Below, in pieces: positions 34,159-43,604 of a DNA stretch of 64,000 nt. The translations under genes were made by a program, and so were the position numbers. How positions within the stretch are numbered: position 1 is the stretch's first letter; each line of letters begins with the position of its first letter. The DNA is from Thermodesulfobium acidiphilum (GTDB taxonomy: Bacteria > Thermodesulfobiota > Thermodesulfobiia > Thermodesulfobiales > Thermodesulfobiaceae), in NCBI RefSeq assembly GCF_003057965.1, contig NZ_CP020921.1:374501-438500 (forward strand), given 5' to 3'. The notes beneath the pieces were generated by a model. That model ran no database searches. It saw only the letters and a list, made by a program, of their open reading frames with translations, and was not told the origin of the DNA.

Positions 34159-34404
34159 TCAAGACTTTTTAAAAATTTTTTCTAAGTTAGGTTTTTGGTC
34201 CTTGAACGTTCCATAAAAAAATTTATCATTTATAACAGTAATTGGAGCTATTCTGACGCCAAACTTTTTATAGGCTTCATCTGCATTTGAATTAGCTGTG
34301 ATATCTATCTCAGTATATTGTATATTATTTTTTTTAAGCCAGTTTTTTACGGCTGCGCAGTCTGGGCATCCAGGCGATGTGTAGATAATAACGTCATCTT
34401 TCAT
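34159..34404 (-). CDS. Glutaredoxin-like thiol oxidoreductase
   Basis: 81 residues of the glutaredoxin/NrdH fold. The active site is C-P-D-C in YTSPGCPDCAAVKNWL, with the cis-Pro segment VRIAPITVIND. A C-P-D-C site is common in glutaredoxin-like proteins of anaerobes. In this operon it could keep cysteines of CopZ and CopA reduced; this is inference from position. RBS AGGAG precedes the ATG. Confidence 0.88.
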   Translation of the reverse strand: MKDDVIIYTSPGCPDCAAVKNWLKKNNIQYTEIDITANSNADEAYKKFGVRIAPITVINDKFFYGTFKDQKPNLEKIFKKS

Positions 34405-34434
34405 TTTTTTTGCTCCTCTTAAATTTATTTAAAT

Positions 34435-35121
34435 CTACTTATCTAAGACTATAAACTTTCCATACATGCCATGTTGTGCATGTCCTGGTACCTGACATAT
34501 ATAATAATATGTTCCGGGTGTATTTGCACTAAATTCTGTGGATCCAGTTGCCAAAAGTTTACTTTGTTTGTCTTCATAAGGTAATGGTCTGATTGCAGAA
34601 TATTGGAATGCTAAGGATATGTTCATCATCACCATATAAGGATATGAAGGTGCGGTGTTTGTAATTATTATCCCATGATACATATCATCATCATTGTTTA
34701 TTAGTTTCAGAGTTACATTGGCATTTTTTCTAACAATAATAGTTGGATTTATTAGATTTCCTACTCCGAACGAATACATTGCATTGTCATTTGGAGAAGC
34801 TATGATGGGTATAACAGGGTTTTGATCGTTAAAGGTGACCGAATTGTTCTTATCGTTAACTGCTACGTTGCCAGTGAGATCTGAAAAACTCTTTAACTGG
34901 TTTGTAGGTATGGTTTGATAGCTACTCTGACCATTGTTATAGCCATACATCATTCCAGGTCCATAACCGTTTCCCGAACCATTTCCTTTTCCATACATCA
35001 TTCCAGGTCCATAACCGTTTGTATATGTGCAAAATCCATTGCTATAAGCATATCCAAAAGCTAATATAAAGACTAAAACCAAAATAAAAATAATTGGCTT
35101 TACAAAACTCCTTTTAAACAT
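34435..35121 (-). CDS. Membrane-anchored cupredoxin
   Basis: 228 residues. An N-terminal signal or anchor (SFVKPIIFILVLVFILAFGYAYS) is followed by a low-complexity Gly/Asn/Tyr/Met region with repeats of NGYGPGMMYG, then a cupredoxin domain from about residue 90. The type 1 copper ligands are apparent: His in YHGIIIT and Cys, His and Met in YYYICQVPGHAQHGMYG. Methionine-rich repeats can bind Cu(I) outside the membrane. Encoded after CopA, it would accept exported copper in the periplasm. RBS TAGGAGG precedes the ATG. Confidence 0.85.
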   Translation of the reverse strand: MFKRSFVKPIIFILVLVFILAFGYAYSNGFCTYTNGYGPGMMYGKGNGSGNGYGPGMMYGYNNGQSSYQTIPTNQLKSFSDLTGNVAVNDKNNSVTFNDQNPVIPIIASPNDNAMYSFGVGNLINPTIIVRKNANVTLKLINNDDDMYHGIIITNTAPSYPYMVMMNISLAFQYSAIRPLPYEDKQSKLLATGSTEFSANTPGTYYYICQVPGHAQHGMYGKFIVLDK

Positions 35122-35142
35122 TTTTAACCTCCTAAATATAAT

Positions 35143-37353
35143 TTATATTTTAAAATTTCTAAGCCTAAGGGAGTTTGTAACTACAAAAACTGAGCTTGTA
35201 GCCATTGCTGCCTCGGCTATTACAGGATGAAGCATTCCAAGTGCTGCGAAGGGGATTGCAATAATGTTGTAGAAAAAAGCCCAAAACAGGTTTTGTTTAA
35301 TTTTTTTGAACGTTGCTATAGACAGTTTTATAGATTTAGCTACGCTTATAAGATCATCTGACATTAATGTAATGTTGCTTGCTTCTTTGGCTATATCAGT
35401 TCCAGTTCCTATGGATATTCCTACATCCGATTGTTTTAAAGACGGGGCGTCATTTATTCCATCTCCAACCATTGCCACAACATGGCCTTTCTCTTGAAGT
35501 CTTTTGATGTGTGCTATTTTGTCTTGAGGCAATAGGTTAGCAAAATATTCATCAATGCCAACTTGACCTGCAACATATCTTGCAGTTTCTTCGTTGTCAC
35601 CTGTGAGCATTATTGTTTTTATGCCCATCTTTTTGATTTGATCAATTGCTTCTCTTGCATTCTCTTTTATCTTAAAAGACAAAGCCATAATTCCCAGTAA
35701 ACCCTTTTCATCTTCATATGCTATTGCCAGAGTTTTTCCTTCAAATTTTGACTTATCAATGTCTTTTATCCCTGCAATTTTTTCAATAAATTTTGGACTC
35801 CCTACGATGATCTTCTTGTTATTTAAATAGCCTTCTACTCCTAAACCTGGAACTACCTTTACGCTTTGAAAGTCTATTTTCGAAATGTTGTTGTCTTTTG
35901 CAAATTTATTAATTGCAATGCCGATAGGATGTTCGCTATAACTCTCAAGGGAGGCAACAATCTTTATAAATTCCTCTCTATCAATGTTTGACACAATATC
36001 AGTAATATAGAGTTCTTTGTCTGTAATTGTCCCTGTTTTGTCAAATACTACTATATCTATATCCTTTGCTCTTTCCAAGGCTTCACCTGATCTAATTAGT
36101 ATTCCTTTAGATGCTCCTAATCCTAATCCTACCATTAGTGCAGTTGGAGTAGCGAGTCCTAGTGCACAGGGACAGGCTATTACAAGCGTTGCGATTGAAG
36201 CATATAAGGCAGCTGAAATTGTGTTGAGATTAGGATTTACCCAGGGAAGAAAATTCTTTACCCAGAAATTTAATTTGTGTAAATCTGATGGGAACAAGAT
36301 CCAGGCTATAAATGTTAGAATAGCAATAATTATAATCGATGGAACGAAAATTGAAATAACCCTATCAGCAAATGCTTGTACAGGAACTTTAGTGCTCTGA
36401 GCGTCTTCTACTAATTTTGAAATTTTTGATAGGACTGTACTTTCTCCTATTTGTGTAACTCTGACTTTTATTGTGCCAAGTTGATTTATGGTGCCACCAA
36501 TTACTTTATCATTAATTGATTTGGTGACTGGTAGACTTTCTCCAGTTATCATTGACTCGTCTACTGATGTGGTACCCTCAATTATTACTGAATCTGTTGG
36601 AATTTGCTCAGATGGTTTTACCAAAAGAATATCTGAAACCTTCACAAAGTCTATATCTACTGTTTCTATGGAACCGTCTTGTTTTACCAGATTAGCTTTC
36701 TTGGGGCTAAGGTTTAGTAGCTTTTTTATCTCTTCCGATGCTCTCCCCTTTGCTTTGTTTTCCAGGTATTGTCCTATAAGATAAAAGCTGGTGATCATAG
36801 CTCCTACTCCAGAATAATCAGCTATTTTTTGACCAAGCAAATTTAATACTCCTGTTAAATACGAAGACGTTACTCCGAAAAATATTAAAACGTCCATATT
36901 GGTATTTTTGTGAATCAATGCTTTTATTGCGCTTTTTATAGGATCTATACCTATTATGAAAATCACCGGGAAAGATAGAATAAGGTTTATTAGAATGTGA
37001 TATTTGAATTCAATATTAAAAAACATGTGTAAAAACATAATAAAGCTAAGAGGGATTGTAATAGCCCAGGCATATATCATCTTTAATTTAGCTTTTTTTA
37101 CCTTTTCCAAAAACTCATCGGACTCGTCTCTTTTATTAGCTTTTTCATAGAAGGCTTTGTATCCAGCTTTTTCTACGGCTTCAAAAACATCTTTTTCATT
37201 AAAATTTTGTGGATCAAATGTTATCAAAGCCTTTTCGCTGGCAAGATTTACTACTGCGCTTTTGACGCCTTTGACTTTCTTAAGAGCCTTTTCCACGTTC
37301 ATTGCACAAGAGGCGCAACTCATTCCCTCTATCTTTAAGATTAACTTCTCCAT
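35143..37353 (-). CDS. copA: Cu(I)-exporting P1B-type ATPase CopA
   Basis: 736 residues. One N-terminal HMA domain has M-S-C-A-S-C at 11-16. The membrane copper motif is CPC at 395-397 in VIACPCALG, the phosphorylation site is DKTGT at 438-442, and the hinge is MVGDGINDAP. About eight membrane helices are visible. It pumps Cu(I) out of the cytosol using ATP. It is the first gene of the operon, with RBS AAAGGAGG, a strong promoter at 37401-37428 and a CsoR-type operator between promoter and start. Confidence 0.95.
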   Translation of the reverse strand: MEKLILKIEGMSCASCAMNVEKALKKVKGVKSAVVNLASEKALITFDPQNFNEKDVFEAVEKAGYKAFYEKANKRDESDEFLEKVKKAKLKMIYAWAITIPLSFIMFLHMFFNIEFKYHILINLILSFPVIFIIGIDPIKSAIKALIHKNTNMDVLIFFGVTSSYLTGVLNLLGQKIADYSGVGAMITSFYLIGQYLENKAKGRASEEIKKLLNLSPKKANLVKQDGSIETVDIDFVKVSDILLVKPSEQIPTDSVIIEGTTSVDESMITGESLPVTKSINDKVIGGTINQLGTIKVRVTQIGESTVLSKISKLVEDAQSTKVPVQAFADRVISIFVPSIIIIAILTFIAWILFPSDLHKLNFWVKNFLPWVNPNLNTISAALYASIATLVIACPCALGLATPTALMVGLGLGASKGILIRSGEALERAKDIDIVVFDKTGTITDKELYITDIVSNIDREEFIKIVASLESYSEHPIGIAINKFAKDNNISKIDFQSVKVVPGLGVEGYLNNKKIIVGSPKFIEKIAGIKDIDKSKFEGKTLAIAYEDEKGLLGIMALSFKIKENAREAIDQIKKMGIKTIMLTGDNEETARYVAGQVGIDEYFANLLPQDKIAHIKRLQEKGHVVAMVGDGINDAPSLKQSDVGISIGTGTDIAKEASNITLMSDDLISVAKSIKLSIATFKKIKQNLFWAFFYNIIAIPFAALGMLHPVIAEAAMATSSVFVVTNSLRLRNFKI

Positions 37354-37371
37354 CTGTTTTTGACCTCCTTT

Positions 37372-37391
37372 CCCACCCCATATGGGGTGGG
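37372..37391. promoter_or_regulatory. CsoR-type operator palindrome
   Basis: A perfect 20-bp palindrome, CCCACCCCATATGGGGTGGG. It is strikingly GC-rich in an AT-rich gap and matches the known form of CsoR sites, which are G/C-tract inverted repeats. It lies from about the transcription start to just before the RBS of copA on the minus strand, so CsoR bound here would block the operon until copper rises. Confidence 0.88.
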
Positions 37392-37400
37392 TTATATTAC

Positions 37401-37428
37401 ATTATAATACTGTATTATTTTTTGTCAA
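37401..37428 (-). promoter_or_regulatory. Promoter of the copper operon
   Basis: On the minus strand a perfect -35 TTGACA (37423-37428) and a perfect -10 TATAAT (37401-37406) are separated by 16 bases. Transcription would begin near 37394, immediately before the CsoR palindrome. Confidence 0.85.
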
Positions 37429-37439
37429 ACATTTTAATG

Positions 37440-37756
37440 ATTATTTGCAAAAACTTTGAAAGATTTCAGTTTACTAAAATAGATTGCCGTAAAAATTCTT
37501 GATTTATCAATATGTTGCAGTTATTTATATGGGTTAGCTAAAAAATATTCGTAACACCTCAGGAACAAGCCAGAATAGCAAGAAGAATTTGTATAGCTGG
37601 AATATATATAAGTATTAGTTATCTATCTATATGTAGCTTAATTATAAGCGCATTATTTATTTATTTTAATTTATAATAAGTTATAAGGATATTTAAGCGC
37701 AATTTTTAGACTGTAAATTATAATAAGATTGAGTTAATCAAATACGAGGAGGTTTT
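37440..37756. other. AT-rich intergenic stretch
   Basis: This 317-bp gap between the divergent copper operon and the PC4-like gene is very AT-rich. A plus-strand frame at 37542-37676 starts VTPQEQARIARR but has no start codon or RBS, and I cannot link it to any family. No convincing structured RNA was seen. The RBS of the following gene (GAGGAGG) lies at its right end. Confidence 0.5.
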
Positions 37757-37978
37757 ATGGCTGAAATAAAGTTTGAAATCATAGAAACATTGGGAACCAT
37801 TTCAGAAAGTCCAAAAGGATGGAAGAAGGATTTAAAACTGGTTAGCTGGAACGATAAGACTGCTAAATATGATATTAGAGAGTGGTCATCCAATTATGAT
37901 AGAATGGGCAAAGGGTTGACTTTTACAAAAGAAGAGTTGATCTCTTTAAGAAATATTTTAAATACACTTGAACTTTAG
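37757..37978 (+). CDS. YdbC/PC4-like single-stranded DNA-binding protein
   Basis: 73 residues matching the YdbC family, bacterial relatives of the eukaryotic transcription coactivator PC4. Family features are the opening KFEIIETLGTIS, then GWKKDLKLVSWND, KYDIREWS, and a C-terminal GLTFTKEELISLRNIL helix. These proteins dimerise and bind single-stranded DNA; their role in bacteria is not settled. RBS GAGGAGG precedes the ATG. It is a single-gene unit. Confidence 0.88.
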   Translation: MAEIKFEIIETLGTISESPKGWKKDLKLVSWNDKTAKYDIREWSSNYDRMGKGLTFTKEELISLRNILNTLEL

Positions 37979-38077
37979 AAAAGATTAAAATATTTGTGAG
38001 AAATTTTGATTTTTAAATTTAAGTTGACAGACTTTTTCTTTATAACAGGTTTTTGTTAATAATTTCGTAAATTAATT

Positions 38078-39475
38078 ATGATTTCTTTAAAGAATATAAT
38101 TTTGCTGTGTTGTTTATGTGTGGCTAGTTTTATGGTAAGCCTTGATGTTAGCATAGTAAACATCTCTTACCCTTACTTGAGCAAAGTTTTTAACGTCAAT
38201 ACTGAAAGTGTATCAAATTTGGCAATATTTTATCTTTTGTCACTTTGTTCAATGCTTATTATTTTTGGAAAAATTTCTGATTCTATAGGAGCGTCAAGGG
38301 TATTTTTGTTTGGATCTCTTTTATTCTCTTTGACTTCGCTTTTTTGTGCTGTTTCAGGGAATTTTTATATCCTGTTGATAGGAAGGTTTTTACAGGGGGT
38401 ATCATCAAGTATGATTTCTGCAACTACAGGAGCCTTGATTTTGCAACGTTTGCCCAAAGACTTGATAGGAAGGTCTTTTGCAGCAGTTACCGGGCTTGGA
38501 GGAATAGGATTTGCATTTGGTTCTCCAATTGGTTCGCTTTTGGTGGAAAATTTTGGATGGCACTCTATTTTTTTAATAAACGTACCCATAGGCATTCTGA
38601 CTTTTATTTTTGGGATTATTTCGTTATCAAAGACATATGAAACAAGGCTCAAAAATAAAATTGATTTTTTAAGCTCTCTTTTGATCTTTCTAATAATTTC
38701 TTTGTTAACCGTTATATTAAGTCTATATAGAATTATAATCGAAAAAAATTTGATTTTCTTGCTATGGGTTCTATGGTTTTTGCTTTTCTTCTTCTTTTTG
38801 TATTATGAAAAGAAAAACAAAAATGCGACTATAGACTTTTCAATCTTCAGGAACAAAAACATATTGTTTGCACTTATTTCGAGTTTTCTAATAGTTTGTT
38901 TGTTTGATGGTTTTAACTTCATAATACCCTTTTTTGCCATTGGCGCAATGGGTTTTAGCCAGGAACTGACAGGTTTTTTGATTGGTGTTGGAAGTACGAT
39001 AACTATCTTAACATCTCCATTGATTGGGTTTTTGTCTGATAGATTTGGTCACAGGAAAATGTGTATCCTTTCCTCGGTGAATGTTTTTTTGTCAAGCATA
39101 TTGTTCTTTTTTATTCAAAATTTCGTTTCTATTTTTTATTTTGTAATTGCTATTGTATTTGCTGGTATTGGCTTAATTGGGTTTTTCGTTGCAAGTCCAT
39201 CTCTTATTTTAGGACAGGTAAAAAAAGCGCAAAGTGGTTTTGTTTCCTCATTCATCCAGGTGGTTCAAAATCTTGGAGCTATAATTGGCATATATATTTT
39301 TAGCAATTTTTATGGGAAAATAGATATATATGAATCGAGGAAACTTTTGGAAAGGGGTTTTCACGATGCGTGTTCTTTTGGGATATTCTTAAGCTTTATT
39401 TCGATAATTTTTTCTTTTTTTGCATTTGAAAACAGGGCAAAAGGAGTTTTGGGTGCCGAGTATAAAGATAAATAA
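38078..39475 (+). CDS. MFS exporter, DHA2 (14-helix) drug-efflux type
   Basis: 465 residues with about 14 membrane segments. The N-terminal motif (MVSLDVSIVNISYPYLSKVF) is the DHA2 motif that includes a membrane-embedded Asp. Loop 2-3 has GKISDSIGASRVFLFG and the antiporter motif appears in GLGGIGFAFGSPIGSLL. It probably exports small hydrophobic compounds in exchange for protons. There is no clear RBS before the ATG. The 3' end overlaps the alpha/beta hydrolase start by 23 bases, so the two are coupled. Confidence 0.88.
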   Translation: MISLKNIILLCCLCVASFMVSLDVSIVNISYPYLSKVFNVNTESVSNLAIFYLLSLCSMLIIFGKISDSIGASRVFLFGSLLFSLTSLFCAVSGNFYILLIGRFLQGVSSSMISATTGALILQRLPKDLIGRSFAAVTGLGGIGFAFGSPIGSLLVENFGWHSIFLINVPIGILTFIFGIISLSKTYETRLKNKIDFLSSLLIFLIISLLTVILSLYRIIIEKNLIFLLWVLWFLLFFFFLYYEKKNKNATIDFSIFRNKNILFALISSFLIVCLFDGFNFIIPFFAIGAMGFSQELTGFLIGVGSTITILTSPLIGFLSDRFGHRKMCILSSVNVFLSSILFFFIQNFVSIFYFVIAIVFAGIGLIGFFVASPSLILGQVKKAQSGFVSSFIQVVQNLGAIIGIYIFSNFYGKIDIYESRKLLERGFHDACSFGIFLSFISIIFSFFAFENRAKGVLGAEYKDK

Positions 39476-40193
39476 CCTTGAAACGTATTATGAGATTTTT
39501 GGAGCAGGGACCGATTGTCTGATTTTGCACGGTGGCAGTGAAAACATTAGTACGATGCATAATCTGGCAGGTAGACTGTCTGAAAAGAATTATAAGATAT
39601 ATTTGCCTGAACGAAGGGGACATGGCAGAAGCCTGGATACAGGCGATGAGTTTTCTTATGAACAGTTTGCATCAGACACATATCAGTTTATAAAAGCCTT
39701 TAAGCTGGAAGGGTGTTATGCAGTAGGTTATAGCGATGGGGCGATAATTCTTCTGCTTTTGTCGATAGAGAATCCAACACTTTTCAAGAAGATCGCTTTG
39801 TTGGGGGGACAATATCACTATGAGGGTCTTGAACCATATTTTGTAAAAGCTTTAAAGACAGATAACGTTTTAAAACTTTTTGAAAAAGAGAGAATAGAAT
39901 ATGAAAGGATAAATAAATACGGCGTAAGTTTCGAAAAATTCCTGAAAAAAATAATTTTGCTGTGGCTGACATCTCCGAAAATTGATTATACAGAGCTCAA
40001 AAAGATAACCACTCCTACTTTGATAATTAGCGCTGACAGAGACATTATAAAGCTTGAACACACTATTTCTATGTTTAGGGCGATTGAAAGATCACATCTT
40101 GCAATTATACCCAATTCTAATCACAATTTCCCAATTTCTAGACCTAATTTTACAGCTAGTTTGATTTTGAACTTTTTTAACTCAAAGCCATGA
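39453..40193 (+). CDS. Alpha/beta-fold hydrolase
   Basis: 246 residues. Oxyanion-hole segment LILHGGSENI, nucleophile elbow G-Y-S-D-G, acid in SADRDII and catalytic His in NSNHNFP are all present. The substrate is unknown. I start at GTG 39453, since AAGGAG lies six bases upstream; a longer frame from 39420 lies within the exporter gene. Its stop overlaps the ATG of the DNA polymerase gene (ATGA), so exporter, hydrolase and polymerase form one transcription unit. Confidence 0.85.
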   Translation: MPSIKINNLETYYEIFGAGTDCLILHGGSENISTMHNLAGRLSEKNYKIYLPERRGHGRSLDTGDEFSYEQFASDTYQFIKAFKLEGCYAVGYSDGAIILLLLSIENPTLFKKIALLGGQYHYEGLEPYFVKALKTDNVLKLFEKERIEYERINKYGVSFEKFLKKIILLWLTSPKIDYTELKKITTPTLIISADRDIIKLEHTISMFRAIERSHLAIIPNSNHNFPISRPNFTASLILNFFNSKP

Positions 40194-42493
40194 AAATTAA
40201 AGTATGTCCTTTTCAGATTCTCGTATCAAAGGAAAACAGGAAGCCTTCAATATGTATAAATTGTTTAGATGAAAATGGCGAAAGGATAAAATTGTTTGAT
40301 GATAGTTTCAGACCAAGTTTTTACGTGCTTGTCGAAGAGAACAGTGAAAGGATAGAGTCTGTTATTAACTCTTCTCTTAATGAGGGAGTTAAGGAATTTA
40401 AAATAGAAAACAAGATATATATTGGTGAGAATAAGAGGTTTTATAGGATATATTTTGATTTCAATGAAGATAAGGACGTCCAAAGTGCTAAATTTTTTAA
40501 AAAATTTAGAGAGTTTATTTTATTTCATCACGATCTGAGGCCAACAGTTCAGTATATCTTAGAAAAGAACATAACCTTTTGCGCTTTCAATGAGATAGAA
40601 GTAAATAAATTTTCAGATGGTTATAGGGTAGAGGGTGATTTTTCTTTATATAGCTACGATTATCCTGACTTTAAATCTATGTCCTTTTACTTCTTGACAG
40701 ATAGCAAGGTGTTAAATCCTGATCCAGAAATAAACAAAGTTACTTATATATCAATATTTTCCAATGAGGGGCCGATGACTTTTGAGGGGGACGAAAGGGG
40801 TATCTTTGAGAGTTTTTTAACATTTATCAAACGTTACAAGCCGAGCATCATATACGTTTTTAACGTCGGTCAAGATGATTTTGACTTCATGGCGAAAAGG
40901 GCAAAAAGCTTAGGCCTTGATCTAAAATTTGAGGATAGTCTTCCTGTTAAAGGCCAATTTGGTTCCATTCAAATAGATTCGATAGTAATATTCGATCTCT
41001 TCCAATATGCCCAGACTTTGTATGACCTTAAGCAAAAGGAATTAAAAAAGACTTTAGAGTTTTTGAATATAGCTTTTCAAAAGGATTACATTCTAGACCA
41101 GATCGAACTTGTAAAAGCTATTGAGTTTTTAGATGCTGAAAGGTTGTCAAAGCATTGTAAATATTCTGCCAAATCTATCTTTGATCTTGGAGAGCTAACC
41201 CATCAGTTATACTTTTCTCTATCTCAGATTACGTTTATGCCGCTTGATGTTGTGATATTTGCTCCTACCGGGTTTAGGGTTGAAGGGCTTTTTATGAAAA
41301 AGAGTTATTTACAAAATATGATAATATTGCCGAAAAAACGACACGTTAGCGATTCTTATGAAGGGGGTATAGTTCTAAAGACATCTCCTGGAGTGTATAA
41401 GAACGTAGTAGTTTTAGACTTTAAGAGCATGCTTCCGTCTATTATGATAAGATATAACATTTCATTTGATACATTTGTTGAGGAAAGCTGTGATGAAGAA
41501 TGCTTTAAGTCTCCAAAGAATAAATATAAGTTTAGAAAGAGACCGGACGGATTCTATAAAAAAATCCTTCAAGAATTAATTTCTGAAAGGGATAGAATAA
41601 AAAAAAGTATGGATAATTTTCCAAAGTCTTCGAAAGAGTATATCTTCCTGAACGCTAAACAAAAGACCTTGAAGATAATTACAAATGCCTGTTATGGATA
41701 TGCAGGGTGGCAAAGTGCCAGGTGGTTTAAGAAAGAAATTGCTGAGGCCACTTCCGAGTGGGGCAGGAAGACTCTAACAGATGCAATAGAACTGGCTGTA
41801 AGTTTAGGTCTTGAGATTATATATGGCGACACAGATAGCCTTTTTATAAAAGAAAGTGAAAATATAAGCAAATTTCTTTCAGAATTGAAACTTAGGGGCG
41901 AAATTATTAAAGTTGACGAAGTCTTTAGATCGGTTGTTTTTACTGAGGCTAAGAAAAAATATGCTGGAATTAACGATTCCGGGGAGCTAGTCCTGGTTGG
42001 TTTTGAAGGGGTCCACGGTGATGTTCCAGAAATTGTTAGGATTGTTCAGGAAAAAATTTTAAGATCTATTTTGAATTTTAAAGGATTTGATGCTGCTATA
42101 GAAATTTTACAGGACGAAATAGAGAAGCTAAGAAATAATGAATATCCACTTTTGTCCTTTGTAATTTATAGGGCTGTTAATAAGAATATAAGTTCATATG
42201 AAGTAAGAGCACCTCACGTTGAGGCTGCTAAAAAATACATTCAGATGGGATTCAAGTTGAGATCGGATAACATTATAGGATATGTGATTACAAAAGGTGC
42301 TGGAGCAATTAACTCAAGGGCTATGCCTTATATCTATTTGAAAGTCGAGGATGTAGATGTTGATTACTATATAAAAAATTTACTTGTTCCTTCTGTTTCA
42401 AGAATTCTATATAGCATTTTTGGAAAAAAAGTTGTCTTTAAAAACGACAAATTGATTGTGGATAATGATAAAAAGGATTATCTTTTCAATTGA
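40190..42493 (+). CDS. polB: B-family DNA polymerase with apparently inactive exonuclease domain
   Basis: 767 residues with archaeal-like PolB architecture. Polymerase motifs are intact: DFKSMLPSI at 410-418, K-x3-N-x2-YG at 495-503, and YGDTDS at 545-550. The proofreading domain is altered. The exo I position, normally F-D-I-E-T, reads FYFLTD at 166-171, losing both catalytic acids. Exo III, normally Y-x3-D, reads YSAKS at 325-329. Only exo II (FNVGQDDFDF, 224-233) keeps its Asp. B-family polymerases are uncommon in bacteria, and an exonuclease-dead one would suit damage tolerance or short-patch synthesis. It overlaps the hydrolase gene by four bases. Confidence 0.92.
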   Translation: MKIKVCPFQILVSKENRKPSICINCLDENGERIKLFDDSFRPSFYVLVEENSERIESVINSSLNEGVKEFKIENKIYIGENKRFYRIYFDFNEDKDVQSAKFFKKFREFILFHHDLRPTVQYILEKNITFCAFNEIEVNKFSDGYRVEGDFSLYSYDYPDFKSMSFYFLTDSKVLNPDPEINKVTYISIFSNEGPMTFEGDERGIFESFLTFIKRYKPSIIYVFNVGQDDFDFMAKRAKSLGLDLKFEDSLPVKGQFGSIQIDSIVIFDLFQYAQTLYDLKQKELKKTLEFLNIAFQKDYILDQIELVKAIEFLDAERLSKHCKYSAKSIFDLGELTHQLYFSLSQITFMPLDVVIFAPTGFRVEGLFMKKSYLQNMIILPKKRHVSDSYEGGIVLKTSPGVYKNVVVLDFKSMLPSIMIRYNISFDTFVEESCDEECFKSPKNKYKFRKRPDGFYKKILQELISERDRIKKSMDNFPKSSKEYIFLNAKQKTLKIITNACYGYAGWQSARWFKKEIAEATSEWGRKTLTDAIELAVSLGLEIIYGDTDSLFIKESENISKFLSELKLRGEIIKVDEVFRSVVFTEAKKKYAGINDSGELVLVGFEGVHGDVPEIVRIVQEKILRSILNFKGFDAAIEILQDEIEKLRNNEYPLLSFVIYRAVNKNISSYEVRAPHVEAAKKYIQMGFKLRSDNIIGYVITKGAGAINSRAMPYIYLKVEDVDVDYYIKNLLVPSVSRILYSIFGKKVVFKNDKLIVDNDKKDYLFN

Positions 42494-42543
42494 TAATTTA
42501 GCTATAATTAGATTTAATTGAGATTGTTTTAAGAGGTGATTAG

Positions 42544-42891
42544 ATGTACATAAAGATGTTGAAATCAAAGATTCATAGAGCAAAGGTAACGGATACAAAC
42601 CTCAATTATGAAGGCAGTATAGGCATAGACAAAGCTTTACTTGAAGAGTCAGGAATAATGCCAGGTCAGGCGGTAAGCATATTTAACCTTAATAACGGAG
42701 AGCGTTTTGAAACTTATGTTATAGAGGCAGAAAAAAATTCTGGTAAGATAAGTTTGAACGGTGCTGCAGCAAGACTTGCTGAACCAGGTGATTTGGTTAT
42801 TATAGTGGCATACTGCTGGGTTGAGGATAAAGAACTAAAAGACTTTGTTGCAAAAATTGTTTACGTTGATGAAAAAAATAAAATAGTATGA
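42544..42891 (+). CDS. panD: Aspartate 1-decarboxylase (pyruvoyl enzyme)
   Basis: 115 residues. The self-cleavage site is Gly-Ser in the segment YEGSIGID near residue 24; cleavage creates the pyruvoyl cofactor. Further family segments are LKSKIHRAKVT and the C-terminal NGAAARLAEPGDLVIIVAY. It makes beta-alanine for coenzyme A. RBS AGAGGTG precedes the ATG. The stop overlaps the next start by four bases, starting a five-gene cluster up to 45822; the other pantothenate genes are not in this window. Confidence 0.95.
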   Translation: MYIKMLKSKIHRAKVTDTNLNYEGSIGIDKALLEESGIMPGQAVSIFNLNNGERFETYVIEAEKNSGKISLNGAAARLAEPGDLVIIVAYCWVEDKELKDFVAKIVYVDEKNKIV

Positions 42892-43598
42892 GGGATATAG
42901 ATCAGCAAGAATTAAGAAGATATATAAGAAAAAACTCGCTATTAATAGCGATTGTTTCAGTATTTTTTACCTTTATTCTCGTTTTGTCTGATTATCTAAA
43001 TCAAGGGCCGATGTTTAAGCTAATAATATTGTCCCTTTCAGTATTTGTAATACTGTTAATTCTTTCTAGAGCTTATAGAAATAGGAATATAAGTTTTATT
43101 TCAGATAGCATGAAAATAAGGCCTTATAGGATTACTGAAGAACTTGGTAAAGAATTGGAAACGATACCAGAAAATTCTTTGGTATACACCCATTTTCCAG
43201 GAAGATATGGCGATATATTATATTTATTGGTGATTTTGGGCTCTGGTATTTTTATTATAAACGTGTGCTACACTAAGGGTTCTTTTTCAATAAAAAACAA
43301 TGAATTTTTTTTAGATAACGCTAAACCAAAAAGGGATATATTGACAGTAGCCTTGAAAAACAAAGTCTGGTTAGAAGAGGAAATTAGAAAAAATCTAAAA
43401 GTTGACGTAAACGTTTTTTCGCTAATTGTTTTTATTAACTCTGATATTAATGGTGTTTTTGAGTTAAATAATGTATATTTAATGAACAGAGAAAGTCTGG
43501 CAAACTTTTTGAAAGCTAAAAGGGATTTTCGGATAAACATGAAAGATATTTCAAATTTATTGAAGAAGATTATAGAAAAATATAGTTTTAAGGAGTAG
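42888..43598 (+). CDS. Membrane protein with degenerate NERD-like domain
   Basis: 236 residues. Two N-terminal membrane helices (about 17-34 and 43-60) precede a soluble domain. The segment HFPGRYGDILYLLV, then GSGIFIINVCYTKGSFSI resembles the nuclease-related NERD fold (G-E-x-D, then G-I-x-V-I-E-x-K). The catalytic Glu and Lys are not clearly kept, so nuclease activity is doubtful. The similarity is weak and could be coincidental. It overlaps panD by four bases. Confidence 0.5.
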   Translation: MRDIDQQELRRYIRKNSLLIAIVSVFFTFILVLSDYLNQGPMFKLIILSLSVFVILLILSRAYRNRNISFISDSMKIRPYRITEELGKELETIPENSLVYTHFPGRYGDILYLLVILGSGIFIINVCYTKGSFSIKNNEFFLDNAKPKRDILTVALKNKVWLEEEIRKNLKVDVNVFSLIVFINSDINGVFELNNVYLMNRESLANFLKAKRDFRINMKDISNLLKKIIEKYSFKE

Positions 43599-43604
43599 GT
43601 AGAT

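Noticed and set aside
37542-37676. Open frame reading VTPQEQARIARR
   Set aside because: No start codon or RBS and no resemblance to a known protein; listed only as part of the intergenic stretch.
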